A DNA stretch of 64,000 bases from assembly GCF_019042735.1 (NCBI RefSeq), contig NZ_JAHQCR010000063.1:1-64000 (forward strand). The letters are read 5' to 3'. How positions within the stretch are numbered: the first letter of the stretch is position 1; the number at the start of each line of letters is the position of its first letter. A program made the translations under genes and the position numbers. Positions 7,898 to 17,010 of this stretch are shown here, piece after piece. The notes under the pieces were generated by a model that made no database searches, was not told the origin of the DNA, and saw only the letters and a list, made by a program, of their open reading frames with translations. The stretch comes from Evansella alkalicola. Lineage in GTDB: Bacteria > Bacillota > Bacilli > Bacillales > Salisediminibacteriaceae.

Positions 7898-8710
7898 ATG
7901 AATCAGAAACGCCATGTTACTGTTTTAGACTTTGATCACACCTACGACTCACAACCGTTTTTACACAACAATGAATATGACTGGATTGATTTTACAAGAT
8001 TAAGAGGTACAAAGAAGTATTGTGAAGAATATTCCTTATCTACCATTTATGAAAAGATTAGAAAGAAAGAGAACAACGGGATTACCTTTATAGGAAGTGG
8101 AGACTACCATTATGTAACCTATTTATTGTTAAGTAACGTAAGAGTGCCATTTACACTCGTTTTATTTGATCATCATACCGATTTATTGAAGTCACCATTA
8201 TCGGATTTTATTACGTGTGGCTCCTGGGGGTTACATGCAATCGAGCAATTAAAACTATTGAAAAAAGTTATCATAATAGGTGTCAATCCTGAACTAATTA
8301 AGACTATCCCTCCCCATGTAGCACATAAAGTCACTATTTTTCCAAACACACCATTTTCGTTAAACAAGAAAATAATCTATAAACAAATCCTGCAACAAAT
8401 TCCAACTCGCACTGTCTACATAAGCATCGATAAAGATGTTTTAAATAGAAACGACGCTATTACAAATTGGGATCAAGGTGACTTACATCTTTCTTTCCTT
8501 AATGAAACCATTCAACTTATATCAAACTATAAAACAATTGAAGGTGTCGATATATGCGGTGAATCGCCACCAAGCCACACTCAATCATTTTCAGTAAACG
8601 GCAACAATCCACATGAAATTAACAGCAAGACTAACAAACAAATACTCGATGGACTACTTTCGATTATGGATAAAAATAGTTTTACACCTAATCAAGTTGA
8701 TTATCATTAA
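7898..8710 (+). CDS. arginase/agmatinase-fold protein (ureohydrolase-like)
   Basis: The 270-residue protein shows the metal-binding signature of the ureohydrolase fold: GSGDYHY (histidine in the first motif), LFDHHTD (Asp-His-His-x-Asp) and SIDKDVLN (S-x-D-x-D). Classical arginases cleave arginine or agmatine, but the spacing and short N-terminus make this a divergent member, so the substrate is unknown. The start is ATG 7898 with AAGGG eight bases upstream; GTG 7889 is a weaker alternative. It stands alone, with a terminator downstream near 8875. Confidence 0.7.
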   Translation: MNQKRHVTVLDFDHTYDSQPFLHNNEYDWIDFTRLRGTKKYCEEYSLSTIYEKIRKKENNGITFIGSGDYHYVTYLLLSNVRVPFTLVLFDHHTDLLKSPLSDFITCGSWGLHAIEQLKLLKKVIIIGVNPELIKTIPPHVAHKVTIFPNTPFSLNKKIIYKQILQQIPTRTVYISIDKDVLNRNDAITNWDQGDLHLSFLNETIQLISNYKTIEGVDICGESPPSHTQSFSVNGNNPHEINSKTNKQILDGLLSIMDKNSFTPNQVDYH

Positions 8711-8874
8711 TTTTCTACAACAATCTACTACAATATTACCTAGGAAATAATGAGGAAATGGACGGTATGTCATCTAACTTTGTCGAGACTTATGTGAATC
8801 TCTATTCAATCCGAGGAATGATGACAAATTAACATAACGAACCTATTCGAAAACATAACTAGCGGAAGCGCCTG

Positions 8875-8908
8875 TTCTCGTGACCATAGGCGCTTGCGCT
8901 TTTCTTAT
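8875..8908 (+). terminator. hairpin terminator after the arginase-fold gene
   Basis: AAGCGCCT and AGGCGCTT pair around a loop of about 14 bases, with CGCTTTTCTT following. The GC-rich stem stands out in AT-rich flanks and resembles short dispersed intergenic hairpins of Bacillus genomes. Confidence 0.5.
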
Positions 8909-8956
8909 TTCACCTCTACTATCAATGTTATGATAATGGTGAGGTGGTGAAAAACA

Positions 8957-9862
8957 ATGACCATTTTCTTTGAAGTGGTTCTTCCTGTACTTCTCGTATT
9001 TCTTGCTGGGTATCTGTTGCAATATTGGAAAAGGGTCGACATCAAACCAATTTCCACAATAGCAATTTATGTTATGACCCCAGCACTTGTTTTTCGTACA
9101 TTTTATCAGGCAGATGTAAATATGCAATATTTATATATGGCGATTTTTGCATTAATTCTGTTGTTTTCCTTAATTATATTGAACAAATTGTATAGTCGCA
9201 TTAGTAATTATCCAACAAAAACAGAAAGTGGTCTGATCCTATCCACAGCGTTTATGAACTCTGGGAATTACGGTGCACCAATTATCCTGTTTGCATATGG
9301 AGAAGCTGGATTTGCTTTTGCAATTATCTTTATGGTGCTACAATCTATCATCATGAATTTTTTTGGAGTTTATTATGCAGCAAAAGGGCTTACGGGCTTC
9401 AGAACAGCCATTAAGGTTATTTTCACATTGCCCGCTACATATGCTGTGATTCTAGCATTATTATTCAAGAGCACTGGGGTGAAACTACCAAACACTTTTT
9501 TACTGCCACTTGATATCATATCCGAGGCAACCATCCCGACTGTCATGATATTACTAGGAATGCAACTGGCAAAAATTAAGTGGGAAAGCTTTGAATGGTC
9601 AAAAATCAGTTTTGGAGTAATGATGAGGTTAATCATTTCCCCTATAATAGCATTTGTCATAACGATTTTTTTACCGATGGATCCTCTTCTTGCAAAAGTA
9701 TTAATCGTCTTGGCAGCAACACCATCAGCAGCCACAATGGTCATGTATTCCGTTGAATTTAATTCTGAACCTAAGCTTGTCTCAAGTATCACTCTCGTTT
9801 CCACTTTGATCAGTATTTTTACGATAACGCTGTTAATATCATTATTAGAAATCCTTTTTTAA
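8957..9862 (+). CDS. AEC family (auxin efflux carrier) transporter
   Basis: This is an inner-membrane secondary transporter of the AEC/BART superfamily, which in bacteria moves organic acids such as malate or malonate. The 301 residues form about ten hydrophobic helices in two halves. The family signature is visible in LILSTAFMNSGNYGAPIILFAYGEAG (read in parts: FMNSGNYGAP) and the C-terminal AATPSAATMVMYS. The start follows GAGGTGG. There is no adjacent catabolic gene, so the substrate is unknown. Confidence 0.85.
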   Translation: MTIFFEVVLPVLLVFLAGYLLQYWKRVDIKPISTIAIYVMTPALVFRTFYQADVNMQYLYMAIFALILLFSLIILNKLYSRISNYPTKTESGLILSTAFMNSGNYGAPIILFAYGEAGFAFAIIFMVLQSIIMNFFGVYYAAKGLTGFRTAIKVIFTLPATYAVILALLFKSTGVKLPNTFLLPLDIISEATIPTVMILLGMQLAKIKWESFEWSKISFGVMMRLIISPIIAFVITIFLPMDPLLAKVLIVLAATPSAATMVMYSVEFNSEPKLVSSITLVSTLISIFTITLLISLLEILF

Positions 9863-9890
9863 TAAACGCCCTCTTGGTTTACGTAAAAAA

Positions 9891-9930
9891 TAGTGCCTGA
9901 ATCCGAATAATTCCCGGCTCTGCACTAAAG
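9891..9930. repeat. possible solo, decayed copy of the 52-bp hairpin repeat
   Basis: The sequence starts TAGTGCCTGAA and ends CTCTGCACTAAAG. This parallels the reverse complement of the 52-bp unit at 38.5 kb (TAGTGCCCGAA ... CTCCGGGCACTAAAG), with the interior diverged and four bases shorter. The ends match well but the interior does not, so homology is tentative. Confidence 0.35.
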
Positions 9931-9949
9931 ATAACCAGCGAATAAAAAC

Positions 9950-9982
9950 AAGCTGTGATAACTTTTAAAGTTACCACAGCTT
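9950..9982 (-). terminator. terminator of the solute-binding lipoprotein gene
   Basis: On the minus strand AAGCTGTGGTAACTTT and AAAGTTATCACAGCTT form a nearly perfect hairpin, followed by GTTTTTATT. Confidence 0.85.
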
Positions 9983-9996
9983 TAAGTTACTACCTC

Positions 9997-11724
9997 TTAG
10001 TTATTAAATTCTCCGCGTACTCGCGCTTGAACGATTTCAGTAAAGAATTGCTCGTAACCTTCTACATCAAGCTCACGGTATGCACTTACAAATTCTTCCC
10101 AAGCTGATTCAAACTCGCCTTCAGCTGCCATTGCAATTCTTGGATAGTGTCTTCGAATAATCTCTTCAGAACGCTCTTCAAATAATTGTTCAGGCGACCC
10201 TTGAGCAATATTTGCACTCCAAGCTGGGAACCATGGACGATCATCTGGATCAGCAAATAGTTCTGAGAATGTACTAATATTGTATGCGTCTAGAAGTTCT
10301 TTTTCTTCTTCCCTATATTGAATATAAGCAACTTCTGGTTGTCCAGCTGGTCCCACAGCATTTCCATCAGAGAAAGTACCACCTACCACTGGCCAATCCC
10401 AGTTATACGTATTCATACCTAATTCATCTCTAAGATCTTCATCACGTGCAAGTTCAATTTGCTCATCAGTACGCCAGAAGCGACCATTTTCATCTACTTC
10501 ATAGTGTTCACCCTCGAAGCCCCAATGAACCATTCTTTGAACTTCTTCAGAGAGTAATTCATTCCAATATTGAATAATTCGTTCTGGGTTTTCTGCATTA
10601 ATCGTAATACCAGCTCCACGGTTACCTACAAATGTAGGAGCATCAATATATTGATCTTTAATATCTTCATCAAAAACTACTGGGAATGCCATAAACTCAC
10701 GTTCAGGGTTTCCTGCATCTTGTAATGCTATTCTTGCATCACCAAACTGCCAACCATAATCAAAGAATCCGAGAACACGCCCTGATGCTAACTTCGATAA
10801 GTATTCATCATAGTTAGAAACAAACATTTCTTCATCTAATAGACCTTTATGATAAATTTCGTTTAACTTTTCTAACCAACGTTTTGCATATTCCGAATCA
10901 GCATATACGCTCGCTTCGTGTGTTTCCATATCAACCATAACTCCACCGTCATTAGGATAACCAGCTAGGTGGTTAGGAATATTTGAGAAAGCAAAGAATC
11001 TCCAATCATACGTTAAACCAGTATAAGGTATAACATTCATACCGTCAATTTGTGGATTTTCTGCTGCATAATTCTCAATTAATTCAAAGTATTGATCGAT
11101 TGTTTTAATATTTGGATAATCATTCGCTTCTAGAACAGCACGTTGAATCCAGAATGCGCCTTGATTGATATTTGGATCAGGTATATGGTCATTGATTGTT
11201 GCACCAAATGGTAAATAATAAATGTTTCCGTCAGCCATAGTAAAGTGATCTAAATATGGACCATATATTTCTAAAATAGTTGGACCATGCTCTTCAAGTA
11301 GGTCGTTTAATGGAATAAACGCCTCCGCATCTAGCATAATGTCAATAGCAGCATCAGGTATAACCACATCTGGATAATCACCACTTGCTACCATTACACC
11401 AATTTTGGTATTAATATCTCCTACAATATGCTCTAATGTAAAATTAACACCTGTTCTTTCTTCTAGAATTTGACCAATTCTCGTTTCATTTGTATCCATG
11501 TCTCGTCCAGGTGCAGCCGCATTAAAATAGTGATATGTTATTGGTGTTGTATCTATAGCAGGTTCCTCTTCACCATCATCTGCTTCAGTATCGTCAACTT
11601 CTTCTTCTGTATCCGGGTCATCAGTACCATCAGGCGCTTCATTAGATGCATCTTCTTCCGTAGAACAGGCAGCAAAAACTAAAATTAAAGCTAACATTGC
11701 AATATAAAGCCAATTTTTTTTCAT
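9997..11724 (-). CDS. extracellular solute-binding lipoprotein (sugar ABC-type)
   Basis: This is a surface lipoprotein that would capture an oligosaccharide or sugar for ABC import. The signal peptide MKKNWLYIAMLALILVFAAC ends in a lipobox with Cys20, followed by an acidic Asp/Glu-rich linker (about residues 22-60) and a family-1-type solute-binding domain of the LplA/YtcQ kind. Length (575 residues) suits that long subgroup. ATG 11724 or the adjacent ATG 11727 fits the AAAGGGG site. No permease or ATPase gene accompanies it; the nearest genes are Gfo/Idh oxidoreductases. A near-consensus cre site lies upstream. Confidence 0.85.
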   Translation of the reverse strand: MKKNWLYIAMLALILVFAACSTEEDASNEAPDGTDDPDTEEEVDDTEADDGEEEPAIDTTPITYHYFNAAAPGRDMDTNETRIGQILEERTGVNFTLEHIVGDINTKIGVMVASGDYPDVVIPDAAIDIMLDAEAFIPLNDLLEEHGPTILEIYGPYLDHFTMADGNIYYLPFGATINDHIPDPNINQGAFWIQRAVLEANDYPNIKTIDQYFELIENYAAENPQIDGMNVIPYTGLTYDWRFFAFSNIPNHLAGYPNDGGVMVDMETHEASVYADSEYAKRWLEKLNEIYHKGLLDEEMFVSNYDEYLSKLASGRVLGFFDYGWQFGDARIALQDAGNPEREFMAFPVVFDEDIKDQYIDAPTFVGNRGAGITINAENPERIIQYWNELLSEEVQRMVHWGFEGEHYEVDENGRFWRTDEQIELARDEDLRDELGMNTYNWDWPVVGGTFSDGNAVGPAGQPEVAYIQYREEEKELLDAYNISTFSELFADPDDRPWFPAWSANIAQGSPEQLFEERSEEIIRRHYPRIAMAAEGEFESAWEEFVSAYRELDVEGYEQFFTEIVQARVRGEFNN

Positions 11725-11877
11725 CATTAAATCCCCTTTCCGATTAGGAAATTCTAGAAATTTCAAAATAGATAAACCTGATAGCACTTCTTTGTTGTCC
11801 AATGTAATAACCACCCTGTATAAATCTAATTACTTATATAGTCCGATCTATAAGCCTCACCTCCTAAAAGTTCATTC

Positions 11878-11894
11878 ATTAAAGCGCTTACAAA
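11878..11894. promoter_or_regulatory. near-consensus cre (CcpA) site upstream of the solute-binding gene
   Basis: ATTAAAGCGCTTACAAA matches the 17-base cre consensus WTGNAANCGNWNNCAWW except for one G-to-T change. It lies about 155 bases before the start codon at 11724, which is compatible with catabolite repression. Confidence 0.5.
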
Positions 11895-12509
11895 GTACAG
11901 AATATTCCGAATAATAAACTAAAAAATTTTTATGCTCCCATACTGAAATTAATGGGGCTCATTTCCATTCAGAATAAGCAAAATGTACTAAAATATGTGC
12001 TGGCGATGAACAACTGCACAAAGTCGTTACCGGGAAAACAACAAAATTTCCTTATCTTTGTGCGTTTTCGACCATTTAGTAGAATTATATATACTTACAA
12101 GTTCATACTAAAAGTAATAGATGTTACTAACTCAGCTTTGAACTACTAGATTACACAAAAAATTGATACGTACATACCATTTTTAAAATCGGTTAAAAAA
12201 CAATTGACATTTACCAGAAAACACTTACATTCGACATGAAACTACGACCTTACATACGTACATGTGAAAAGTAAACACCACAAACTAAATATTTGACCTT
12301 ACAAGTATTATATATTTTTACTTTTAAATACACAATATTTTTTTAAAAGAATATAACAATTTTTTTTACATTTTCTTTTTTTTATGATTCTAGTATGGTA
12401 CAATGGTATTATTTTTTTTGCAATCTATAGCTATAATCATAGTTTTATAGAGCCTAATAATAAAGAAATGAATAAAGAATTTATATATTGTACGAACAAG
12501 TTATAAAGT
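11895..12509. other. AT-rich non-coding stretch
   Basis: There is no coding frame with a ribosome binding site on either strand. It contains several A/T homopolymer runs and repeated CTTACATACGTAC-like words (about 12170-12260). It probably carries the promoter region of the solute-binding gene, but I cannot place a convincing -35/-10 pair. Confidence 0.4.
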
Positions 12510-12537
12510 AAAAAAAAGTGCCTGTCCCCAAAACAGG
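12510..12537 (-). terminator. terminator-like hairpin
   Basis: On the minus strand CCTGT-TTTGGGG-ACAGG is followed by CACTTTTTTTAC. The stem is short but the T-run is good. It lies 34 bases after the ORF 12571-12822. Confidence 0.5.
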
Positions 12538-12570
12538 AAAGCTATACTAATCAGGGGTTAGGTGTCTCAA

Positions 12571-12822
12571 CTAGTGATAAATTCTCGGTACGTCTACATG
12601 GAGTTCATGTTTTGATGTAACATGTAAAATCTTATTCTCAGATTTATAATTAGGAATTCCCTTCATTTTTAATTGCTGATTTATCCATTCCAAATAATTA
12701 TGATAGATTTTTCCTTCGACTATAATAGGAAAGGCGATATTCGTAGCCCTCTTTTTTATACCTAAATCCTCCACGTGCCTAATGATAGATAGATGATTAA
12801 AAAATTTTAGCTTTCTTATCAT
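12571..12822 (-). CDS. hypothetical protein, 83 aa (doubtful)
   Basis: I do not recognise this frame. It encodes 83 residues with a basic N-terminus and no signal peptide or obvious motif (segments include IVEGKIYHNYLEWINQQLKM). It is flanked by terminator-like hairpins on both sides. The start codon follows directly after the T-run of the upstream terminator and has no ribosome binding site. It may be a gene remnant or a chance frame. Confidence 0.3.
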   Translation of the reverse strand: MIRKLKFFNHLSIIRHVEDLGIKKRATNIAFPIIVEGKIYHNYLEWINQQLKMKGIPNYKSENKILHVTSKHELHVDVPRIYH

Positions 12823-12830
12823 TTAGAAAA

Positions 12831-12860
12831 AACTACCGACAAGTCTACTTGTCGGTAGTT
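12831..12860 (-). terminator. strong terminator of the Gfo/Idh/MocA gene cluster
   Basis: A perfect 13-bp stem AACTACCGACAAG / CTTGTCGGTAGTT with a four-base loop is followed on the minus strand by TTTTTTCTAA. It lies downstream of the oxidoreductase gene 12977-14062. Confidence 0.88.
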
Positions 12861-12976
12861 TTAAATGTTTACATATATCAGATTGATTCACATTGAAGTG
12901 TACAGCAAAACTGACATGGTGAATTTCCTTGATCTGAATCAAGCAGGTGATCCTTACCTTAAGCTAGACTTTACTA

Positions 12977-14062
12977 TTAGCTTTCAGCAGGCTCCACATT
13001 AATTGCCATATTTTGAGCTTCAATACAAAGCTCAGCTACTCGGAATGCATGCTCCTGAGCCATGGCATTTTCCGTACCGTTTAAACAGTCTAGAATAAAC
13101 TGCCCGAAGAAAGGGTAACCAACTTTACCAGATAGTTCAAAGTGCTTTTCTCCTTCTTGATTGACCAAATATAAATGATCACCTGTGTTATCACGTGCAA
13201 TATCAATATACTTTCTTATTTCAATATAGCCTTCTGTTCCTAAAATAATTGCGCGTCCATCGCCCCAGGTTCCAAGGCCGTCTGGGGTAAACCAGTCAAC
13301 ACGGAAATAAAATGTTGCCCCGTTATCTGCCACGAGTGTCGCATCACCGTAATCTTCAAATTTAGGATATTGTTTGAAGTTGTAGTTTGCTACTTTACTA
13401 TGTAGCACTTTAGCATCCTTTGCACCAGCAAAATGCATAAATTGTTCGATTTGGTGGCTTCCAATATCACATAAAATACCACCATAGCTTTTAGGATCAA
13501 AGAACCAATCTGGTCTACTAGAAGCATTTGCTCGGTGAGGACCTGTTCCAATTACTTGGATTACTCGCCCAATTGCCCCTTCTTCAATGAGTTGCCCAGC
13601 AAAAATGGCACTTTCTACATGAAGTCGTTCACCGTAGTAGATACCCCATTTCAAACCAGTTTCAGCAACTTTTTCTCTTGCAAGTTTTACTTGATCGAGT
13701 GTTGTAAACGCTGGTTTATCTGCAAAATAATGTTTTCCATGGTCTAACGCTTTTAATCCTACTTGATAGCGGTCTGACGGAATACTTGCGGATGCAATTA
13801 AATGGATTGTTTCATCTTTTAAAATTTCCTCTTCTGAAGCTGCAATCTTTACTTGAGGGTATATGGTTTTAAACTTTTCCATTTTTTTCGGATCGGGATC
13901 ATAAACTGCTATCAGTTGACCACCTGCTTCGATTAATCCATTACACATGCCATAAATATGTCCATGATCTAATCCAATTGCGGCAAATAAAAATTCTCCT
14001 TCTTTTACTACTTTATTTTCAAACCCTTTAGGTGCATAATTCATTCCATCATTTTTGTTCAT
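12977..14062 (-). CDS. Gfo/Idh/MocA family oxidoreductase
   Basis: This is an NAD(P)-dependent dehydrogenase acting on a sugar, inositol or sugar-derived substrate. The 361-residue protein has an N-terminal Rossmann domain (IGLDHGHIYGMCNG rather than the usual GxGxxG) and the family motif region HYFADKPAFTT, where EKP is normally found. A C-terminal substrate domain follows. The first-motif glycine pattern is atypical, so cofactor binding may be altered. It is the most downstream of three paralogues on the same strand, ending at a strong terminator. Confidence 0.85.
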   Translation of the reverse strand: MNKNDGMNYAPKGFENKVVKEGEFLFAAIGLDHGHIYGMCNGLIEAGGQLIAVYDPDPKKMEKFKTIYPQVKIAASEEEILKDETIHLIASASIPSDRYQVGLKALDHGKHYFADKPAFTTLDQVKLAREKVAETGLKWGIYYGERLHVESAIFAGQLIEEGAIGRVIQVIGTGPHRANASSRPDWFFDPKSYGGILCDIGSHQIEQFMHFAGAKDAKVLHSKVANYNFKQYPKFEDYGDATLVADNGATFYFRVDWFTPDGLGTWGDGRAIILGTEGYIEIRKYIDIARDNTGDHLYLVNQEGEKHFELSGKVGYPFFGQFILDCLNGTENAMAQEHAFRVAELCIEAQNMAINVEPAES

Positions 14063-14234
14063 CTTTGGTACAACTCCTTAAAAAGTTTTAGATCGAGTCA
14101 ATTTCATAATTACCACAAAAGTCACTTAGAGCAGATATCGTCTTGCGAATGATTAAACGCATCTATATTGTAATCTTAGTAACGAACCTATGAAGTTATG
14201 GAATTATGAATTTATCAGATTACCTATATATAAT

Positions 14235-15389
14235 TTAGGCTTTGTCACTTCCAGTTGTTATTGTGGTGTCAGAAAAGTTCGAAACACTATTTTTCTTTTC
14301 AAAGAAATACGTTGCATTTTTCAGTGAACCTTCTCTTGTATAGAATGGACTTTCTTCTGTTAATGGTAATTTCACTGTTTCTTTCAAGCTAGCCGCTTGG
14401 TATATAGCGGTAATTAATTCTAATGTTTGACGACCTTGCTGACCATCGACTAATAGTTCCTTTTTTCCTTGAATGGCTAAAAGAACGTCTTGAATTTGTC
14501 CTGGATGTCCTTCATATTCAACTTCTGCTAACTCTCCATATACTTTTTGGAGCTTTTCCTCTAACTCTAAGTCTTCTTCAGGAAATCCATTTTCTTTTGA
14601 CTTTGATGCTGTCACCTTCCATGGAGCTGACACGCGCGCATTCTTCCCTTGGAAAATAAGTTGTTGCTCTTCACCATGGTGCACGACAGAGCTCGTAATT
14701 TGCGCTAAACTTCCATCTTCATATTTACCGATTGCTATTGAGATATCTTCAACTTCTGCATTATCGTGAGCTGTATTACTTGTGACAGCAGTAATTTCTG
14801 AAGGCATTCCCTTCATCCATTGTAAAATATCAATGTGGTGAACAGCATGATTTAATGTACACCCGCCACCTTCTTTTTCCCAAGTTCCTCTCCACCATAA
14901 ATCGTAATAGCTGTACCCTCTCCACCAGAACGAATCAACTTGTGTATGGACGATTGGCCCCATTAACTCCGTATCAAGAACTTGCTTTAATTTCATCATT
15001 GAAGTTCGAAAACGATTTTGAGCAATGACAGATAAAAGTTTGCCACTTTTCTTAGCAGCTTCGTTCATGGCATCGCACTCTTCTAGCGAGGATGCCATTG
15101 GCTTTTCAACAATGACATGGACACCTGCATTTAGTGAGTTAATTGAGATTTCTGCATGGGTATATGGTGGCGTACATACAGAAACTAAGTCAACATCCTC
15201 AGACTCTAATAATTTCTGATGGTCATCATAAATATTTACATTCAAATCGTATTCTTTAGCTGCCTTTTCAGCCTTTTCGGGATAAATATCACAAAGAGCA
15301 ACTATTTCACAGCTTTCTGAGAACTCTTTGTATCCTTTAATATGTGATGGTGCGATTGCTCCTGTACCGATAATTGCTACTTTTAACAT
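14235..15389 (-). CDS. Gfo/Idh/MocA family oxidoreductase
   Basis: The 384-residue NAD(P)-dependent sugar-type dehydrogenase has the canonical N-terminal dinucleotide motif VAIIGTGAIAPSH and the catalytic-lysine motif VEKPMA. HHIDILQW in the C-terminal domain carries the conserved His of the family. The start is ATG 15389, since AGGAG lies eight bases upstream. Placed between two paralogues on the same strand with gaps of 172 and about 120 bases, it is probably part of one catabolic gene cluster. The substrate cannot be deduced. Confidence 0.9.
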   Translation of the reverse strand: MLKVAIIGTGAIAPSHIKGYKEFSESCEIVALCDIYPEKAEKAAKEYDLNVNIYDDHQKLLESEDVDLVSVCTPPYTHAEISINSLNAGVHVIVEKPMASSLEECDAMNEAAKKSGKLLSVIAQNRFRTSMMKLKQVLDTELMGPIVHTQVDSFWWRGYSYYDLWWRGTWEKEGGGCTLNHAVHHIDILQWMKGMPSEITAVTSNTAHDNAEVEDISIAIGKYEDGSLAQITSSVVHHGEEQQLIFQGKNARVSAPWKVTASKSKENGFPEEDLELEEKLQKVYGELAEVEYEGHPGQIQDVLLAIQGKKELLVDGQQGRQTLELITAIYQAASLKETVKLPLTEESPFYTREGSLKNATYFFEKKNSVSNFSDTTITTGSDKA

Positions 15390-15510
15390 ATCCTCACTCC
15401 TCATAAAAATTAGATTATTATTTGTAAACTCTTTTCCGAGACAAAGTCGAAAAGAATGCAGAAAATTGATTCACCGTATTACAATCGTAATAACTAGATA
15501 GCTTTGCCTA

Positions 15511-16548
15511 TTATCTAAGATACACAGCGTTACCGTCATTTTTCGCAGAATCATAGATAGCTAAGACAACCTCTAAAGCATTCCTTCCATCTACTAAGCT
15601 AGTTATAGGATTTCGATCATGTCGAATTGCTTCTACCATGTCTTGAACGACTTTCTCATGTCCAAAACCATATACGGTTGGAGCATTTTCTTCTTGATGA
15701 CGAATCTGATTCAAGACTTCAGCCTGTTCATTTTGATAGTCCTTACTAAATCTCCACGTCTCAATTTTATTGGCTGCGGCTCCACTTAAAACAACAGTGC
15801 CTTTTGCTCCAAATAGACTAAGGCTACCTTCCAAATCACTTGGAAATACAGTACCAGCACCTTCTATTAGACCAATTGTTCCATTTTCGAATTCCAATGT
15901 CGCTGTTCCAACGTTTTCCATTTCAATGTCAAAAAATTTCGTTTTTATATTACCTGATACTTTTTTGACTGGTCCCATCATCCAGATTAATAAATCAATT
16001 GTGTGTATCGTTTGATTCATTAAAAAACCATCTTTATGCGTTGTTTTTCCTCTCCATGGATCTTGACTATAATAGGATTGATCGCGATACCATCGAACAC
16101 TTCCTACCCCATGTGACATTTCACCAAACCGACCTTCTTCTAATGCCTTTCTCGTTACCATAACAGCTTGGTTAAAACGATTTTGAAACACAATTGTTGC
16201 TTTTACCTTATTTCTTTTTTGCGCCTCAATCATTCGGTCTGCATCCTTTAATGTTAAGGCAATCGGTTTTTCAATAATCACGTGCTTTCCAGCGTCCATT
16301 GCTGCTATTGCAATTTCCGCATGTAGATGATGTTCAGTACAAATGTTTACGACATGAATGGAAGGATCTTGTAATAACTCCTTATAATCCGTGTAAACTG
16401 TAATATTTTCTGACCCATTTACTAGTTCACGTGCTTTTTGCTCAACCACATCACATACAGTTGTTAACTGGGCACCATTTGTTTCTAAAATCCCAGCCTT
16501 ATGGAATGGAGAAATTCTTCCGCAGCCAATAATTCCAAAGTTAATCAT
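15511..16548 (-). CDS. Gfo/Idh/MocA family oxidoreductase
   Basis: The 345-residue paralogue of its neighbours has dinucleotide motif FGIIGCGRISPFH, the IEKPIAL lysine motif and the C-terminal TIHTIDLLIWMMG segment holding the conserved His/Asp. ATG 16548 is preferred to 16551 from the GAGGTG spacing. It is the first oxidoreductase downstream of the AraC-type regulator gene, and a perfect cre sequence lies about 95 bases upstream of the start. This suggests catabolite repression of the whole cluster. Confidence 0.9.
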   Translation of the reverse strand: MINFGIIGCGRISPFHKAGILETNGAQLTTVCDVVEQKARELVNGSENITVYTDYKELLQDPSIHVVNICTEHHLHAEIAIAAMDAGKHVIIEKPIALTLKDADRMIEAQKRNKVKATIVFQNRFNQAVMVTRKALEEGRFGEMSHGVGSVRWYRDQSYYSQDPWRGKTTHKDGFLMNQTIHTIDLLIWMMGPVKKVSGNIKTKFFDIEMENVGTATLEFENGTIGLIEGAGTVFPSDLEGSLSLFGAKGTVVLSGAAANKIETWRFSKDYQNEQAEVLNQIRHQEENAPTVYGFGHEKVVQDMVEAIRHDRNPITSLVDGRNALEVVLAIYDSAKNDGNAVYLR

Positions 16549-16643
16549 CATTTACACCTCAGTGGTATTTTCCTTATACCTTCTTTAGTAGGTACCTTTT
16601 GTAGATATACGCATACAACATACTATTTATCTGAACCCCCTTT

Positions 16644-16660
16644 TTGTAAGCGTAAACAAA
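16644..16660. promoter_or_regulatory. perfect cre (CcpA binding) consensus
   Basis: TTGTAAGCGTAAACAAA fits WTGNAANCGNWNNCAWW at every defined position (TG, AA, CG, CA and the W positions). It sits upstream of the first Gfo/Idh/MocA gene. Confidence 0.65.
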
Positions 16661-16957
16661 GCTTTTCAAATAAATTAATCGTCAATATTACCCATTGCAT
16701 TGTTTTAAATTTTTTTGCATAGTGTAGGCTGCCCTTGTTTACTAGATCTTTCTACACTTAAATTAATTAAGGCAATTTAAGTTAAAGTATTAGACTTCTT
16801 AGGTGCTAAAATAGCCACTAAATTTTTCCTAATTATTATTCAACGTATTCTCACACTTTTCTATCGATGAAATATCTGTTAAAACTGAGAACTTCGATTG
16901 ATTCACCGCTTTCTCTTTCATTTTTAAGCTACGCTTTTATAGTAATAAAAAAAAGAA
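16661..16957. other. non-coding stretch upstream of the oxidoreductase cluster
   Basis: No frame with a ribosome binding site was found. Very AT-rich; probably holds the promoter of the oxidoreductase genes, not placed confidently. Confidence 0.3.
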
Positions 16958-16986
16958 GTATTGGCTTTTCTGACATTAACCAATAC
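16958..16986 (-). terminator. terminator of the AraC-type regulator gene
   Basis: On the minus strand GTATTGG and CCAATAC pair around a loop of about 15 bases, followed by TTCTTTTTTTATT. Confidence 0.75.
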
Positions 16987-17010
16987 ACCTTATTATTTAA
17001 CTGTTATTGC

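Noticed and set aside
8767..8832. 21-codon ORF after the arginase-fold gene
   Set aside because: A GAGG lies upstream, but the spacing is poor, the peptide has no recognisable features and it is too short to support alone.
8843..9127. 94-residue minus-strand ORF
   Set aside because: It is antisense to the AEC transporter start and to the hairpin terminator. Cys/His richness comes from the reading frame, not a zinc protein.
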